In this document: one piece after another, positions 12,320-33,200 of the stretch
Numbering within the stretch: the first letter of the stretch is position 1
How the letters are laid out: each line of letters opens with the position of its first letter
Assembly (NCBI RefSeq): GCF_033807715.1
Contig: NC_084587.1
Coordinates: 12,234,942 to 12,298,941, forward strand
Direction: 5' to 3'
DNA: 64,000 nt
From: Cololabis saira
Taxonomy: Eukaryota > Chordata > Actinopteri > Beloniformes > Belonidae
The notes under the pieces: generated by a model
The model's database searches: none
Told to the model about the DNA's origin: nothing
What the model saw: the letters and a program-made list of their open reading frames with translations, nothing else
Program-made: the position numbers and the translations under genes

Positions 12320-12500
12320 AACAACTGTACACGGAAAGATGAAACAAAAGTGCACCATAGCCTCAACCCAACAGCATTTCAGAGCAAACGCCTCCCGTCC
12401 ACTGTCCAGCACGGTGGTGGAGGGGTCATAATCTGGGGCTGTTTAGAAGCCAAAGAATCTGGGCGCGTCACAGTCATAAAAATCAACCATAAAATCCGGT
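12320..12500 (+). pseudogene. Tc1-type transposase fragment
   Basis: Broken plus-strand frames contain a block reading VQHGGGGVIIWGCLEA (about 12397-12450), which matches the GG-x-VIIWG/VMVWGC segment of Tc1/mariner transposases, after a degraded KVHHSLNP-like stretch. Only a short internal piece is left, with no ends recognised. Confidence 0.6.
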
Positions 12501-12663
12501 GTGTGGATGAAGATGTGAGGCGGTCCGTCTAACAGCTAAAGCTTGATTGAAACTGGGTCATACAGCGAGAAAACGATCTAATCTAGCTAGCTAACTTTCA
12601 TCGGAAAAATAAAAGGATCTACTTTTTGGAGAAGTCCAAGTGCAGACCTGTAAATGTGTGAAT

Positions 12664-12763
12664 ACCATCCATCCATCCATCCATCCATCCATCCATCCAT
12701 CCATCCATCCATCCATCCATCCATCCATCCATCCATCCATCCATCCATCCATCCATCCATCCA
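12664..12763. repeat. (ATCC)n microsatellite
   Basis: About 25 copies of ATCC. On the minus strand this is (GGAT)n and follows directly after the C-terminal end of the LINE frame at 12763-14165, so it is probably that LINE's simple 3' tail. The long open frames across it (IHPS / MDGW repeats) are artefacts. Confidence 0.9.
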
Positions 12764-14165
12764 CCGCTTTTCCGGTCGCGGGGGCAGCAGTCTCAGCAGA
12801 GATGCCCAGACTTCCCTCACCCCAGACACTTCCTCCAGCTCTTCCGAGGGGAGTCCGAGACGTTCCCAGGCCAGCCGAGAGACATAGTCTCTCCAGCGTG
12901 TGCTGGGTCTTCCCCGGGGTCTCCTCCCGGTGGGACATGCCTGGAACACCTCCCTAGGGAGGAGGGACATGCCTGGAACACCTCCCTAGGGAGGCGTCCA
13001 GGAGGATCTGGTACAGATGTCCAAGCCACCTCAGCTGACTCCTCTCAATGTGAAGGAGCAGCGGCTCGACTCCGAGCTCCTCCCGGGTGACCGAACTCCT
13101 CACCCTATCTCTAAGGGAGTGTCCAGCCACCCTGCGGAGGAAACTCATCTCGGCCGCTTGTATCCGCGATCTTGTCCTTTCGGTCACTACCCAAAGTTCA
13201 TGACCATAGGTGAGGATAGGTGCGTAGATTGACCGCTAAATCGAGAGCTTTGCCTTTCGACTCAGCTCCCTCTTCACCACGACGGTCCGGTACATCAATT
13301 CAATTCAATTCAATTTTATTTATATAGCGTCTAATACAACAGATGTTGTCTCCAGACGCTTTGTAGAGACCCAGAACATAAACATTACATAAACAATGGC
13401 AGGTAAAAACTCCCCTAGTGGGAGAAAAACCTTAAGCCAAACAGTGGCAAGAAAAAACTCCCCTTTAGGAGGGAAGAAACCTTGAGCAGGACCAGGCTCA
13501 TAAGGGGGGACCCTCCTGCCGAGGGCCAGACTGGGGGGTCGGGGACGTCAACAGCACAGCAGGCAGGTGGAAGCAGCAACGGGATGACCAGGGGTGGGGA
13601 CCGCAGGCCAGTACGCAGCTCCCGAAGCTCCGGCCCAATCAGCAAGTCCCTGGTTAGGGTGCAGGGTTGGGGAAAGGTTGAGAAGGGGCAGGGCCAGCGA
13701 CCGCATAACTGCGGACTCTGCACCGATCCATCTGTCAATCTCACGCTCCATCGTTCCCTCACTCGTGAACAAGACCCCGAGATACTTGAACTCCTCCACC
13801 TGAGGCAGGACTTCTCCACCCACCCGGAGAAGGCACGCCACCCTTTCCCGGTGGAGAACCATGGCCTCGGATTTGGAGGTGCTGATTCTCATCCCTGCCG
13901 CGTCGCACTTGGCCTCAAACCGCCCCAGCACATGCTGAAGGTCCCGGTCCGATGAAGCCAACAGGACAACATCATCTGCAAAAAGCAGAGATGAAATCCT
14001 GAGGTTCCCAAACCGGATCCCCTCCGGCCCCTGGAAAAAAAAATCCTGTCCATAAAAATTATGAACAGGACCGGTGACAAAGGGCAACCCTGCCGGAGTC
14101 CAACATGCACAAATGTGCCAATACCCCAAAACAGATATGAACTGACCTTCTGCATATGAACTGAT
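12763..14165 (-). pseudogene. LINE remnant (non-LTR RT), interrupted
   Basis: A minus-strand reverse transcriptase in two parts. Part one (about 13694-14165) holds HVGLRQGCPLSPVLF, the catalytic SSLLFADDVVLLAS block and VEEFKYLGVLFTSEG. Part two (about 12763-13297) holds the C-terminal [27 protein letters not shown] and [17 protein letters not shown] blocks. An interspersed repeat sits between them (13298-13693). A 29-bp segment is locally duplicated near 12936-12993 and the frames are broken. The family is common in fish, but I do not assign a clade. Confidence 0.8.
13298..13693. repeat. Interspersed repeat inserted in the LINE
   Basis: Starts with (CAATT)n and TTTTATTTATATAGCGTC, and continues with the ACTCCCCTTTAGGAGGGA and GGGGGACCCTCCTGCCGA segments. 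A second copy in two pieces is found at about 55975-56068 and 56575-56700. It interrupts the LINE frame, so it is a later insertion. The class (SINE-like or a LINE tail) is not clear. Confidence 0.6.
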
Positions 14166-16477
14166 GTGAGAGACTGAGAAAGTACGGAAGATTATTGCTG
14201 CAGAAGATCTATCAGCTGTTGAACCAGAGCGGTACTTAGTGTTTCCCACATGAGTTTTCTTTTTGGATTCATGTTTATATAACAAAAATGAAGCCAAAAA
14301 GCAAAATACAAGCACGTTGAACTAAAAGAAACACGATGACGCAAATAGTTTTTTCAACAAATGGCTCCAAGCCCGGGTACCCAATGAAACCGTTTCTGGG
14401 ATACGATATCACTTCCTGTTTGGCGGTTTCCTAGTTCGTATCAGTAACTGTGATGATCCTGGTGAAAACACAACGAGCTGGATCCAGGAATCCCATTTCA
14501 TCTTTCAGTTTGAGGATCAAGAGGTTCAAGTCTGACTTCTCTGTGCCACGAGAGTGTTAAAGGTGCAGCACCGTCCTCACTTTCTGTTGATCACTTATAA
14601 ACCAACATTTTAACGGGTGAGGAGATAAAAACAATGTAGAAAAGGGTTATATCCATGACGCCACATCTCGGGCCCCGCAATCACACACTTTCACTGAGAG
14701 CCTCCAAGTTTTCAACATTTCTTTTCTTTTTATTCTAAAGTCCAAGTCTGAGAGTAAAATAAACAAGAAGGGAAGAGAAAGATTTATAGCTGCGTCTTTG
14801 CATCCCTACTGGACAATAATCAGCTGATGACTCACTGGTTTGGTAACATTTTGTGGGATTTTGATGTCAGTTAAAGGTTATGATCCTGATGCAGCTTCTA
14901 CGCGTATCAGTGACCCCTCGTAGTTTGTGACTCTGCTCAAAATAACAGCTTCAGCTTCTCAAACTCAGGCTGCAGATGTAAAAGTATAATAAATCTGAAA
15001 TCTGATGAAAAAAGAGGTCAAATACTCACGACTGGAGGTGACGGTGAGACCTCAGAAGAGCGCCACGGTCCTCTTTACTCACCGTTGTGGTATGAAGACG
15101 CCGCTGCGGGTCCAACTCTGAGCCCCCTTTAAAAAAACATCTTCATTTGTGCGGTGCGCCTTCACACCCCCGACACACGCCCACCTCCCACCCTCCCACT
15201 CCCACACACACATGCACTCTGCGTTCCAGCTGTTTCCAGATGTGTGGCACGTCCTCCGCGGGTCGAGTCTCTCCCTCCTTGCAGGTAGTCGTGTGTCGGA
15301 GGCTGGAATTCTGCACTACTCCGTTGCTGCGCGAGGATTTCCTCGGAGATCATCTTTTATAAATCTGCTACAGAAAAGTTTCTAAGATTTGTTTTCAACT
15401 TTTATAAATTCAGTTCATGCTTCGAATAACCATCGATTAAACACTTAACTTTAACTTTAAGATCTCCCGAGGAAATGTACTAAATGTACTGCTTCGTACT
15501 TGTAAAGTTCATTTTCAGACCAAAGGTTAAGTGCAAACAGATGAGAAATAGATAAAAATAAGAGTATTTTTGAGCAGAGAGTATAAATTGACCTCTTTAG
15601 TTTGCTTTTTTGGTGAATTTGAGGAAGAATATAACGTCTGCCGGCGATTTTGCAACAGATTATAAAGCAGTTTTAAAATTCTCTCACATTTTAACTTCCA
15701 TTCCAGTTTTTCCATTTCAAATAACGATAATATATTAAAACACAGAGGTGACGGCCGACTTATTCTGACTATTTCGTTGCTGCAAGGAAAAGCAAACTCA
15801 CACAATTCCAGGCTTCACCACCCAAATATCAGTTATCTTAAGTGCTGAAAGGAAAGTCCCCCGAAGTCCATAGTTATTGACGACAAAGCTGTTGATGTAG
15901 CGGGTTCACAAAACATCAATATGGCGCTGAAAGGCTGTTCTGGACTATTCTGAATCTGAGACTCCACTGGACCTGTTTATTCATCCAAGGCAACTTCATA
16001 CCTGTAAAGCCTCAGGACCGTTTCAAAGACGTCACATAATGAGATGTATTAGAGGAGACGTGTATTTGGGTGTACGGTCTGACTACCCAGCCTGCACGTC
16101 CATGTGTCTCCCATTTGGGTACCGGGTGGGGTCGTAATGCCGTGAATACCAATTGAACCCCAAATGCAACGTCTGTGTCGGCCATAAAGAGTTGGACCAA
16201 GCAGGCGAGGGCTGAGAAATACAGATGTTTGCACAGATTTGGTCAGGATTCATGTCAGTTAGCATCATAAGCATCAAGGTGAACTGTGATTTACATGAGG
16301 TTGGCGTGTCCCGTTGTCCTTCCCATCTGCAACGTGATGCTGCGCAGTCGGAGGAAAAAAACACATTAGGAATCAAAAAAATCTTCATTTGACATCATAG
16401 AGGTTGTCCTGTTCTTTATGTACGGTCCATGTGTGCAGCGACGTGTTACATGTTCCCTCAAGAGCAATCTGGACCAG
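14166..16477. other. No coding gene seen; possible 5' exon on the minus strand
   Basis: On the minus strand, donor-like sites AACG/GTGAGTAAAG (near 15083) and AGTC/GTGAGTATTT (near 15030) lie below a TATAAAAG (15361-15354). This could be the promoter and a non-coding first exon of the secreted-protein gene at 7075-9418, whose start exon has an upstream acceptor. That link is inference. Nothing else was recognised. Confidence 0.25.
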
Positions 16478-17242
16478 GGGCCAGATTCACCAATATGTTC
16501 TTAAGAACGATCTTAAAAAATGTCTTAAGATCTAAAATTAAGAAGTTCATAAGAAAGTTCTTAAGTGAAATTCCTCAATATTTTCTTAAGAACCGTCTTA
16601 AGAACTGTCATTTCTTACGAATTTTTTATTTTTCCTACTTAAGAACTTCTTAAAATATGTCATTGCATTGCACGCACCAACAAACAACATTTATACAGGT
16701 AGTTTGGGTCTTAACCGTCAGTCACTCACTAAACATGCAGAAGGAGAAAAAGAGATGCAGGAACTTTTCAAGGTTATGGTGGATGAGATTAATGTGTGAA
16801 AAAAAAATACTATTGGGGGAAATTAATAATAATTAACTACCATGCTAACTAACATGCTAACAAACAGTTAACAGGCTCTTTGTGTAATTAATTACAAAGT
16901 ATATCCTCAAACTATGACCTGCTTATCTAAACTTGTCTAAAATGTGTTGAAAAAGGTGATATTAGAGTCTTACCTTTAAACAGAAGACATTTTAAGACAG
17001 GTCAAGGTTGTCTTAAAGTTAAGAAAAAAGTCAAGAACAAATTTGAAAACTTTTATTTCAAGAATACCATTTATTCTTAAGTTTTTTCTTAAGAAGAAAC
17101 TTAAGAAGAAAGTTGAGAAAATACTTAGAACTTTTTTGGAGAATATGACTTCTTCTCTTTTTTCTTCTTAAGACTGAACTTAAGAAAAAAAATGACACTT
17201 AAGAAAATTTCTTTCCTTAAGAATGTTTTGTGAATCCGGCCC
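16478..17242. mobile_element. Harbinger-type MITE with TTAAGAA subterminal repeats
   Basis: Ends GGGCCAGATTCACC and GGGCCGGATTCAC (inverse), flanked by CAG on both sides (16475-16477, 17243-17245). The interior is full of CTTAAGAA-type motifs in both orientations. Termini and 3-bp target site match the elements at 28067-29337 and 38959-40215, which carry Harbinger coding remnants. No coding remnant was seen here. Confidence 0.7.
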
Positions 17243-17245
17243 CAG

Positions 17246-19244
17246 ATTACCAAGTCGTAAACTAAAAAAGCAAAAAAAAGACAACAACTTAAAGTATAGC
17301 ACAGATTTTCTCCCAACCTGGGTGCCGTTTGACCCTCAGACATCTTCCACAGTTGGTGAACTGAGCCAGACTTCGATCTTGTTTAGTTTGGGCGTGATTC
17401 ATGGTTCATGGTGTTGTGATGGCCAAGGCATCACCCGAAGGCCCGGAGACACTGATTACCTGGTGGAAATGTGGTCGAGTTTGCCTCAATGCTGAAGATA
17501 CAGGTCCAGTTTGGGCTGTTTACGTCCAAATTCAGGTAAAATGCTATATTTTACTGCATAAGTGTGTTTCTTTGGGTGATATTGCATAATTCTTTGGGAA
17601 CATTCATTAATATAGTTCATCACATATCAAAATCCTTTAGAAAACATGCCGGTGTCTATGACAGCGGGGGGTTTTACTCGCCTTTACACTCATGATTTAT
17701 TCCAATTATGCTCCTTTATACATATATTAGTAGATATTAGTCTCTCACACACCTTCTGATGCCTCCTGGGTAATCTCCTCATCCCTCCTTCTCCTGAGCT
17801 TCAGTCTGCAGGTCCGACTCTGAGGATGGAGGTTAAATTACGTCCATCATCTCCAAATATCTCTACGTATATATCTACTGTACTAGATGGCGTTTGATTA
17901 GATCAGAGCTTAGACACTCAAACTTCAGTTTTTTTATCTTCAGGAAAGCAGTCCAGTTGCCCCCCGCCCTCTTCTCCACTCTGTGGGGTTGCTGGTGGCC
18001 TGGGTTCTGGGTTCTTCCTTGTCGGCCCCTGGTCTCGCGGGTGGCGGGTGACGGGGTCCCCCCCCCCCCCCCACCTCCCCCCTCACACACACTATAGATA
18101 CACACACACACACACACACACACACTGACGCACACATACACATCTATATATTCATACATGCACACACACACACACACATAGCCACACAGACATGTACATA
18201 CACACGCACGTATACAAACACACACACACACACACACATGATCATATACATACACACACACACACATAGACATACACACTGGCTTGTTCACCTGCATGCT
18301 TGCTCTCTAGTTTTGGGGTTAGTTAGCGCTAGCTTAGCTCAGACCTTGTTCGGATCTCGAGATTTGGGTCGATCGCTGCTCGTGTTTTGGTCGGCTCCGT
18401 TTCGGTTTTGTGTTTCGTTTGTGGTTTTTGTTGCAGATTTTCAGTGCTTGACATGTGCCTCCATGTGTTCTTGCTTCCTGGATTGGCAGTGGATGTTGTC
18501 ACCCCCCCCCCCCGCCCCCCCAAAAAAATAAAAAATAAAATCACTGGGTTTGTATGTGTATATATATGTATGTGTATGCGTATGTATGCGTATATATATG
18601 TATATATATTAAATATAGCAATAATGTACATATATACTGTATGCCTTAGGTTTTTACCGGCATGGTATCAATCATTAATATGTGTGCAGACAAGGTAAAA
18701 AAAAAGGAAAGCAGTCCAAGGCTTGTGAATTGTGAGAGCTGAGCGGCTGCAACGAGCTGTTTTCTTTCTGCGTCATGTAAAGGTTGAAATAACCAGAGAT
18801 GACCTCATCTGGATTCATGACTTCAGGAGGCTTTTGTTTGGTTTTATCTCTCTTCTTGGGCGGGAGTTGTGCATCTTCCAGCCTGAGTGTTGATCTAATA
18901 TTATTTATCTGCTTTGCTCCCTGCGAGGAAGCGCAGATTAGGACGGCAGGAGATCTTTCACGGAGAGTAGTTACTCTCTCATTGACTGGTGTCCAGATGT
19001 TGTTCAGAGTCTCCGCGCCTGTTTTCATGAGGTCAGAGTTGGCCCATCGAGACAGCCGAAGAGAAACATGGTGAAAGAGTCAAGAGAAGAAGAGGAGGAG
19101 GAAGAGGAGGAGGGGTGGGGGGTTTGAAGGCTTCAAGAAAATCAGACAAACAGAAGAGTGTTGCTGTGGTGAAGCAGTTCCCCCACCGCCAACAGCTGCT
19201 TCACATTAACAGCAGGCTCTCTGTCACCTTCGGCTGGAGTCCAA

Positions 19245-19286
<42 letters not shown>

Positions 19287-19653
19287 GTGGCTCACGCCAA
19301 CTCTGCACTTTGCTTCACCCCCTGAAGATGACAAAACTCTCAAACTGCTCAAACTTTTCACATGACACTCACGAGGGCCCTAAAATATCCTCTGTCCTGC
19401 GTCTTTGTGCTGTCTGGGGGTTTTTGTGGCGGCTGTCGTTGCTTGTGAAGGCCGTTCTCGTCTGTGTCTCGGGCCCTTGAGCGTCCCTCCTGAGTCAGCT
19501 TCTAGAATCAGTTTGAGGAAGTGTTTTGTTTCGCAGCTTTACAGGAAAACCCGGTGTTGCACTTTATCAACGAAGACGATGTGAGAAGAGACAAATGGAG
19601 AAGCCTCGTCGTCGGCAACTTTGAGCAGCTGCCCCAAAGTCTCGGGTCACATC
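17246..19653. other. Region upstream of nfam1: microsatellites, no gene seen
   Basis: Contains C-runs (18058-18071, 18501-18520), several CA tracts (about 18080-18270 and 19244-19284) and TA/TG-rich sequence near 18550-18640. The open frames over these tracts are low-complexity. A 5' UTR exon of the downstream receptor could be here, but I cannot place one. Confidence 0.5.
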
Positions 19654-27486
<7,833 letters not shown>

Positions 27487-27542
27487 GTTTGGATGAAACT
27501 TGTTTTCACCTTCCAATCTTCTCCAAAGCTGGGAGAAACACC

Positions 27543-27633
<91 letters not shown>

Positions 27634-28066
27634 ATTATTATTATTTTAACATACAAAAGTATTCATAGTGAAATGTTCTTCAAGAGCACCACCCCATTAC
27701 TGAATAATTTTAATATTTATATCGCTTAGTCATTCTGTCTAATTAACTAGTTTTCTGCAGTAGAACCATTTAGCCCTGAACAGATCTAAAAGCTAAATAA
27801 AACTTCAGATGATCAATAATGTGTTATATTACATTGTGTCACTGTACATTTGATAAAAACTAAGCCAAAATGCAGAAAACTGTAGATGAAAGACTTTTAT
27901 GTGGATTTATGTCTTGTTTATTGTTTCTTTTTGTTTCAAAGTTCAGTGTTTAAATTATTTAAATCTTTCCTTAATGGTTTTCTCTTCAGTCGTGTTTTCT
28001 TTGATTGTTCTTGTTATATTCATACGTCTCCTTCTCCCCTTGTTGGTCCGTTTGGTCCATTTCCTG
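27487..28066. other. nfam1 3' region with TTA microsatellite
   Basis: (TTA)n at about 27543-27640, then a poly(A) signal AATAAA at 27796-27801, the likely end of the nfam1 transcript. Nothing else recognised. Confidence 0.6.
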
Positions 28067-28281
28067 GGGCCTGTACTACGAAGCGGGATTTGGGGTTAGC
28101 GAGGTAACTTCAGGTTTAACCCTGGGTTTTCAGGACTACGACGGTGGTTCACTTCTTAGCGGGGCACATCGCCATGGTAACTTATGCTGAACCGCTAACC
28201 TGCTCCGGAGCAGGTTATGTTCGAGATACAGATCGCCGGGTGTAAAAGCACCGCCCACTGACCAATCAGCTCTCTTGGAAA

Positions 28282-28416
28282 ATGACATGCCCTTTCGAAG
28301 AGAATCCAGTGGAGCTTGGTGCGCGGATCGTGAGAGGATCCCTCCGAAGAGAACGCGTATTCAGGGACCACCAAAACCCCTTTGCTTTCCCTGATGAGTA
28401 CCTGTATGAACGATCC
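28282..28416 (+). pseudogene. Harbinger transposase N-terminal fragment
   Basis: About 45 codons with a block reading RRERVFRDHQNP, then FAFPDEYLYER. The pattern R-R-E-R-x-F-R-x-R/H-x-x-P-x-x-F/L-x-D-x-Y-L-x-E-R-Y is typical of the start of PIF/Harbinger transposases (HARBI1-like). The frame does not continue into the catalytic domain, so this is a deletion remnant. Confidence 0.65.
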
Positions 28417-28762
28417 AAAAAAAAAAGCAAAAAAAGAGGTGGAGGAGAAAATAAAAAATAAATCAATCAATGAATAAATAAAACAAATCATCACCCAAAA
28501 TCCGATGTACAGTCAATCCAAAACTAATACCAATTAAATAAATAAATCAAGAAGAAATGAAAAAGAAGATGCATTTGTAAGGGGATAGCAAAAAAGGGAT
28601 TTTCAATTTCGTCCCTCGAACATTCTGAGAAGTCACTTTAAAATAATACCCCCCTCCTGAAAAAATAAAAAATGAAATAAAATAAATAAAAAAACCCAAT
28701 TCTTTGGTACAGCATCAGCACAAGTTATCGGTCAACAACAATAGTTATAGAACCAATATATA

Positions 28763-28941
28763 CAGACTGTCTCAGAAAATTAGAATATTGTGATTTTCTG
28801 TAATGCAAACACAAAAACAAAAAAAATGTCATACATTCTGGATTCATTACAAATCAACTGAAATATTGCAAGCCTTTTATTATTTTAATATTGCTGATCA
28901 TGGTTTACAGTTTAAGATTAAGATTCCCAGAATATTCAAAT
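28763..28941. mobile_element. Palindromic TA-flanked MITE, copy 4, truncated
   Basis: Only the left half of the CAGGACTGTCTCAG family (here CAGACTGTCTCAG). It breaks off after the TTCCCAGAATATTC segment near the family's midpoint. Confidence 0.7.
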
Positions 28942-29340
28942 ATATGTTTATATCCCTATGAATTTACGCATTTATACAGTCAGCGATCTTTTGCCAGCTG
29001 TCTTTCCTGCATTTTGCAGCTGCAACTGTGTTGCTTTTTGCCTGTATTATATGCCTATACTCATCATATTTCCGTAAAATTATTGTTTGCTCTTCGCTAC
29101 TGAAATAAGCGGCTCTGACAGCGGACTTCTCCATGCTTGCGATTGGTCATGCGCTGAAAACACTGCCCCTTTTATGTGCACGCGCTCATATCCAGATTGG
29201 AGAAACCTGGGTTGATATACCGAGTTGATAACCGCCGTCGTGTGACCGCTTAGCGTGATTGCAATTGTCCCGCTTAGTGAATCTGGATAAGGAAAAGATA
29301 TCCTGGATATGTTGAACTTGCTTCGTAGTACAGGCCCCTG

Positions 29341-29511
29341 GTCTGTTTCCTAGACTTCAACCCCCCATTCTGGTTTTGTGGTCTGTCTGCTTGGATGTTT
29401 GTTATTATGTTTATTATACAGCACTTTTTTTTTCCGTTCTCTTTTAATCAATGTTGTGTCACTGTAAAGGTGGCTTTGAGTGCCCTGAAAGGTGCCTTAA
29501 ATAAATCAAAT

Positions 29512-29567
<56 letters not shown>

Positions 29568-30120
29568 TTATTTTATTTTTTTATTGTTGTTTTCAGATTC
29601 AGATTCAGAAAAACTTTATTTATTCCCGAGGGGCAATTGCAAAAACAACTAAGCAGCATGACGTTGAAAGTACCGAATAAAATAATAAAATAAAATAAAT
29701 GCAGATAAATAAGGCATGTATCGTATGTACAAAGAATATATAAAATATCAAAATATCAAAAAATGTAAAAAATGTTGTTGTTGTTGTTATGTTTATTAAT
29801 ATGTTTATTATTTGCTTAAAGTACTTTTGGATTCCCTCACTCTGTAATATATTGATTTTTATTTTTATGGCTAAAATATAATTTTTATTTAAAATGTAAT
29901 TATCTGCTTCACTGTAAAATGTAAGTGTGACCTGCTGACTAGATACTGAGTGTTTCCTTTTTCTACCACAGTAGTTGTTTAAAACGACTGTGACGTAGTT
30001 TAATAATGTAAAATGTATAAAGGAAATACTTTTTATAAAGAAAGACCGTAATTCCCCAATAAATCCATCTCCGTCCTCCGTACTATCTTGAAGCCTGTTT
30101 TTTTTTTAATGTTCTTTTTA
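29341..30120. other. Interspersed LINE-tail fragments, TTA repeats
   Basis: A TGTAAAGGTGGCTTTGAGTG tail segment with (TTA)n at about 29513-29567, then a TTTATTTATTCCCGAGGGGC segment near 29614-29635 that resembles 3' ends of fish LINE/SINE repeats. No gene seen. Confidence 0.45.
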
Positions 30121-30146
30121 TGGTCAATTCCACCTGAGAGGCGCGC

Positions 30147-30260
30147 TACGTCACCATTACACCAACCAATAGAATCACGAGCTGTTTCCCCTGCCAGCCA
30201 ATGGGAGCGCTGCTCTGAGCGGGACTTCCGGGTTCAGGTTGTTTTGTTTTGCTGGTGATC
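30147..30260 (+). promoter_or_regulatory. f8a proximal promoter
   Basis: Directly upstream of the f8a ATG: a CRE-like TACGTCA (30147-30153), two CCAAT boxes (30166-30170 and 30198-30202) and an ETS-type ACTTCCGG (30224-30231). No TATA box is visible. This layout is typical of broadly expressed housekeeping genes. Confidence 0.55.
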
Positions 30261-33200
30261 ATGGCTGCAGAAGGAGACTTTCTGGCGAGATACCGAGCTG
30301 TGTCAAACAAACTGAAGAAGTAAGTGCTACTTTGATGTCAACCCTTTAAATACGGCGAGTGTTGAACATCTGGTTTTCTGTTACGTTTGTTTTTTTATTG
30401 CCGCAGTTGTTTTGTGGAGCTAGTGCTAACAGCTGACACTGGTACTTCGTTTATTGTATTATCTCTGTTTCAAAAGGTTATATTTCCACATATCTATGTA
30501 TGTCTTGTGGTGTTTATTACAATATGGTGTTTGGGTGTTGTTGTTTTTTTTCCTCTATTGTTTGATCTTAGTGAACAAATGCTAAATGTGGTTAAAAGAT
30601 CATAATAATTCCTGTGTTTAACCTTCTCATATTGGCAGTACTCGAGTTGTAAAAAAAAAAAAAATCAGGGGGGATGGTGGATTTTATCATATGGGGACAG
30701 GTAATTTGTGCTGATTACAAATAATATAATATGTTACAAATAATAGCACTGACCAAAACACCTGCAGAAATACTGCAGGAATGACATGGCAGCAGTTAAA
30801 TGCAGCCTTCTGTAAGCTTTAAATATCCACTGGGCTTACATCAAATACATCAAAACACAAAAATAAAAAACTGTTTTCTGAACTTATCAATATGACTCTG
30901 TCCTTCACAAGATAAGTAACATGGATCACTGCAAAAACTCAAAATCCTAACAAGAATATTTGTCTTATTTCTAGTTAAAATGTCTCATTTTAGTAAAAAA
31001 AATCTCATTACACTTAAAACAAGACTCATCACTGGAAAAAACAACAATTTTCACCTGTTTCAATTAGATTTTCACTTAAAATAAGTAGAAAAATCTGCCA
31101 GTGGAACAAGATTTTTTTACTTGTAATAAGAAGATAAATCTTGTCCCACTGGCAGATTTTCCTACTTATTTCAAGTGAAAATTTACTTGAAACAGGTGAA
31201 AATTGTCAAATAAGTTATTTTTCTGGTGATGACTCTAAATGTTGAAATAGCAGTAAAACCACATTCATTGATGAAATGACATAAGGGATGGAAAGGGGGG
31301 ATGGCAGTTTTACAGGGGGGATGATTTTTACCGTTTTTATATCAGGGGAGGGATGCCATCTCCCCTCACCCCCCCTGAACTCGAGTACTGCATATCGGCA
31401 TATGTCATCCGCTATATTAGTGGATTTTACAGCCTTGTGTTTTCTGATTTGCAGACGTTTTCTCAGGAAGCCCAATGTCGCGGAGGCGAGTGAGCAGTTT
31501 GGTGAGCATCAGTCCTGAGATCAGTGACATCACTAACCAGAACAGTCTCACCCCAGAAACACAATCAGTGGAAACATGAATACACCCTAATATCGTGTCC
31601 CATAACCTTTCGATTCAATCATGAACCACTTGATTTCTTTAACTCTCAATCAGTCCCAGACCTCATGAGCAAACAGCTCCACCTGTCTCAGGTGTGAAGG
31701 GCTTCCTCTCCGCAGATGTTCAACAGGATTTACATCAGAGCTCATGAAGAAGACATTTTATTAGTTCTTGGCCATTCTTGGGTATTTTTAGCTCTGTTTT
31801 GGGACATTATCCTGTTGGAGGACCCATGAGCTGCTACTGACACCAGGCAGCACATTTAGCTCCAGACTCAAGTCACCTGCACCAGATGCAGCAAAGCTGC
31901 TCCAGAACAAACCTGAGCCCTCTACGTGTTTCACAGTAGCTACAGCGTCTTATTTCTAGGTCTAGTTTTTGTGTCTGTGAACGTAGAGCTGATCTAAAAC
32001 TAACATTTTTGTTTTTATTTGTCCAAAGGAAATTATCCATGAAGCTTTGTGACGTGTAAATATGCATTTTGACAAATGCCAGTCAGGCTTTTTTTTATGA
32101 TTTGCTTTCAGCAGTAGAGTCTTCCTCAGTTTTACATTTTGACTCAAGCAGTGATGGCTGGTGTGATCTGACACTGATGGACCTTTACCTTGGAGTTCAC
32201 CTTAAATATCTGTGGATGTTGTTCTAAGCCCCTTAGTTTACATTCGCATCATCCATCAGATTTCCTCTTAACATTTTCCAGTTAGCCTCAGCGATAAGTG
32301 ATTGTTTTGGTCCTCATCAGGATGACATTTACACATCTTTACCAAGGTGGTACATTATGTCTAATTCCACTCATTACTGTCAACATTATTGTCTAATAAA
32401 TGTCAAAATATAGTATACCCGACACGACGCCAGCTCCAGTCTTTGGTTCTCCCAGACGATGATGAAGAACAGATGATATCAGACATTCTTTACTCTATCC
32501 CTTTTTTTTTAAATAGTTTTTTTTACGATTGCTCTTATTCCAGGTCAGTTGGCGAAAGAGCTGAAGCAGCAGGAGTGTCTTCAGTATGCTGCCTTCTGTA
32601 ACCTGGCCATGGCTCGGTGAGTGCACGTTTAGACTGGTCATCTAGACACAGAGTAGAACTGAGAATAATATTCTAAAACTGAAAAGTAAATCTGTGAATA
32701 ATTATGTTATATTGCATAACCCACTTCCTGTTGAACCATCAAGGAATTTGCATTCACCCATTTCTGCACTCGTCCCTTCAAAGTATCAGACAGATGAGTG
32801 GAAACATGTCTGCGTTTTTACATCTGCCTCCATCAAAAAAACAAATTTCAAACAATTCATCACTGGAGAAAGTTTTGAATGCTTCTATGAGATCATGTGC
32901 GTAACTTCTGTTGGAGTCGGATGATGACGGTGCCGTCTTCTCTCCAGCTGCGAGCAGACTCTCTTCAACGCTCCCGGAGAGGCTCTGGCGTTGACCGAGG
33001 CCGCCCGGCTCTTCCTCTCGTCTGAGAAGGAGAACCGAGCGCTGCAGGTCCCGGGCTTCGACGAGCACCTTCAGGCTGCACTCAACTGCTACAGCTTCGC
33101 CACCAAGGTGCTGCAGCGTTTCAAACACAATCACATCCAGTGTAGAGCTTCTGGTCAGACAGATCTGCAGAATAGATTGTTGTGTTGCGTCTGAATGCTG

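Larger units (their letters stand above)
28067..29337. mobile_element. Harbinger-type element with transposase remnant
   Basis: Ends GGGCCTGTACTACGAAGC and its exact inverse, flanked by CTG on both sides (28064-28066, 29338-29340). It contains a Harbinger transposase N-terminal fragment (28282-28416) and a truncated TA-flanked MITE (28763-28941). It lies between nfam1 and f8a. Confidence 0.85.

Noticed and set aside
12587..12970. Open frames coding IHPS and MDGW repeats
   Set aside because: They are translations of the (ATCC)n microsatellite fused to the LINE tail.
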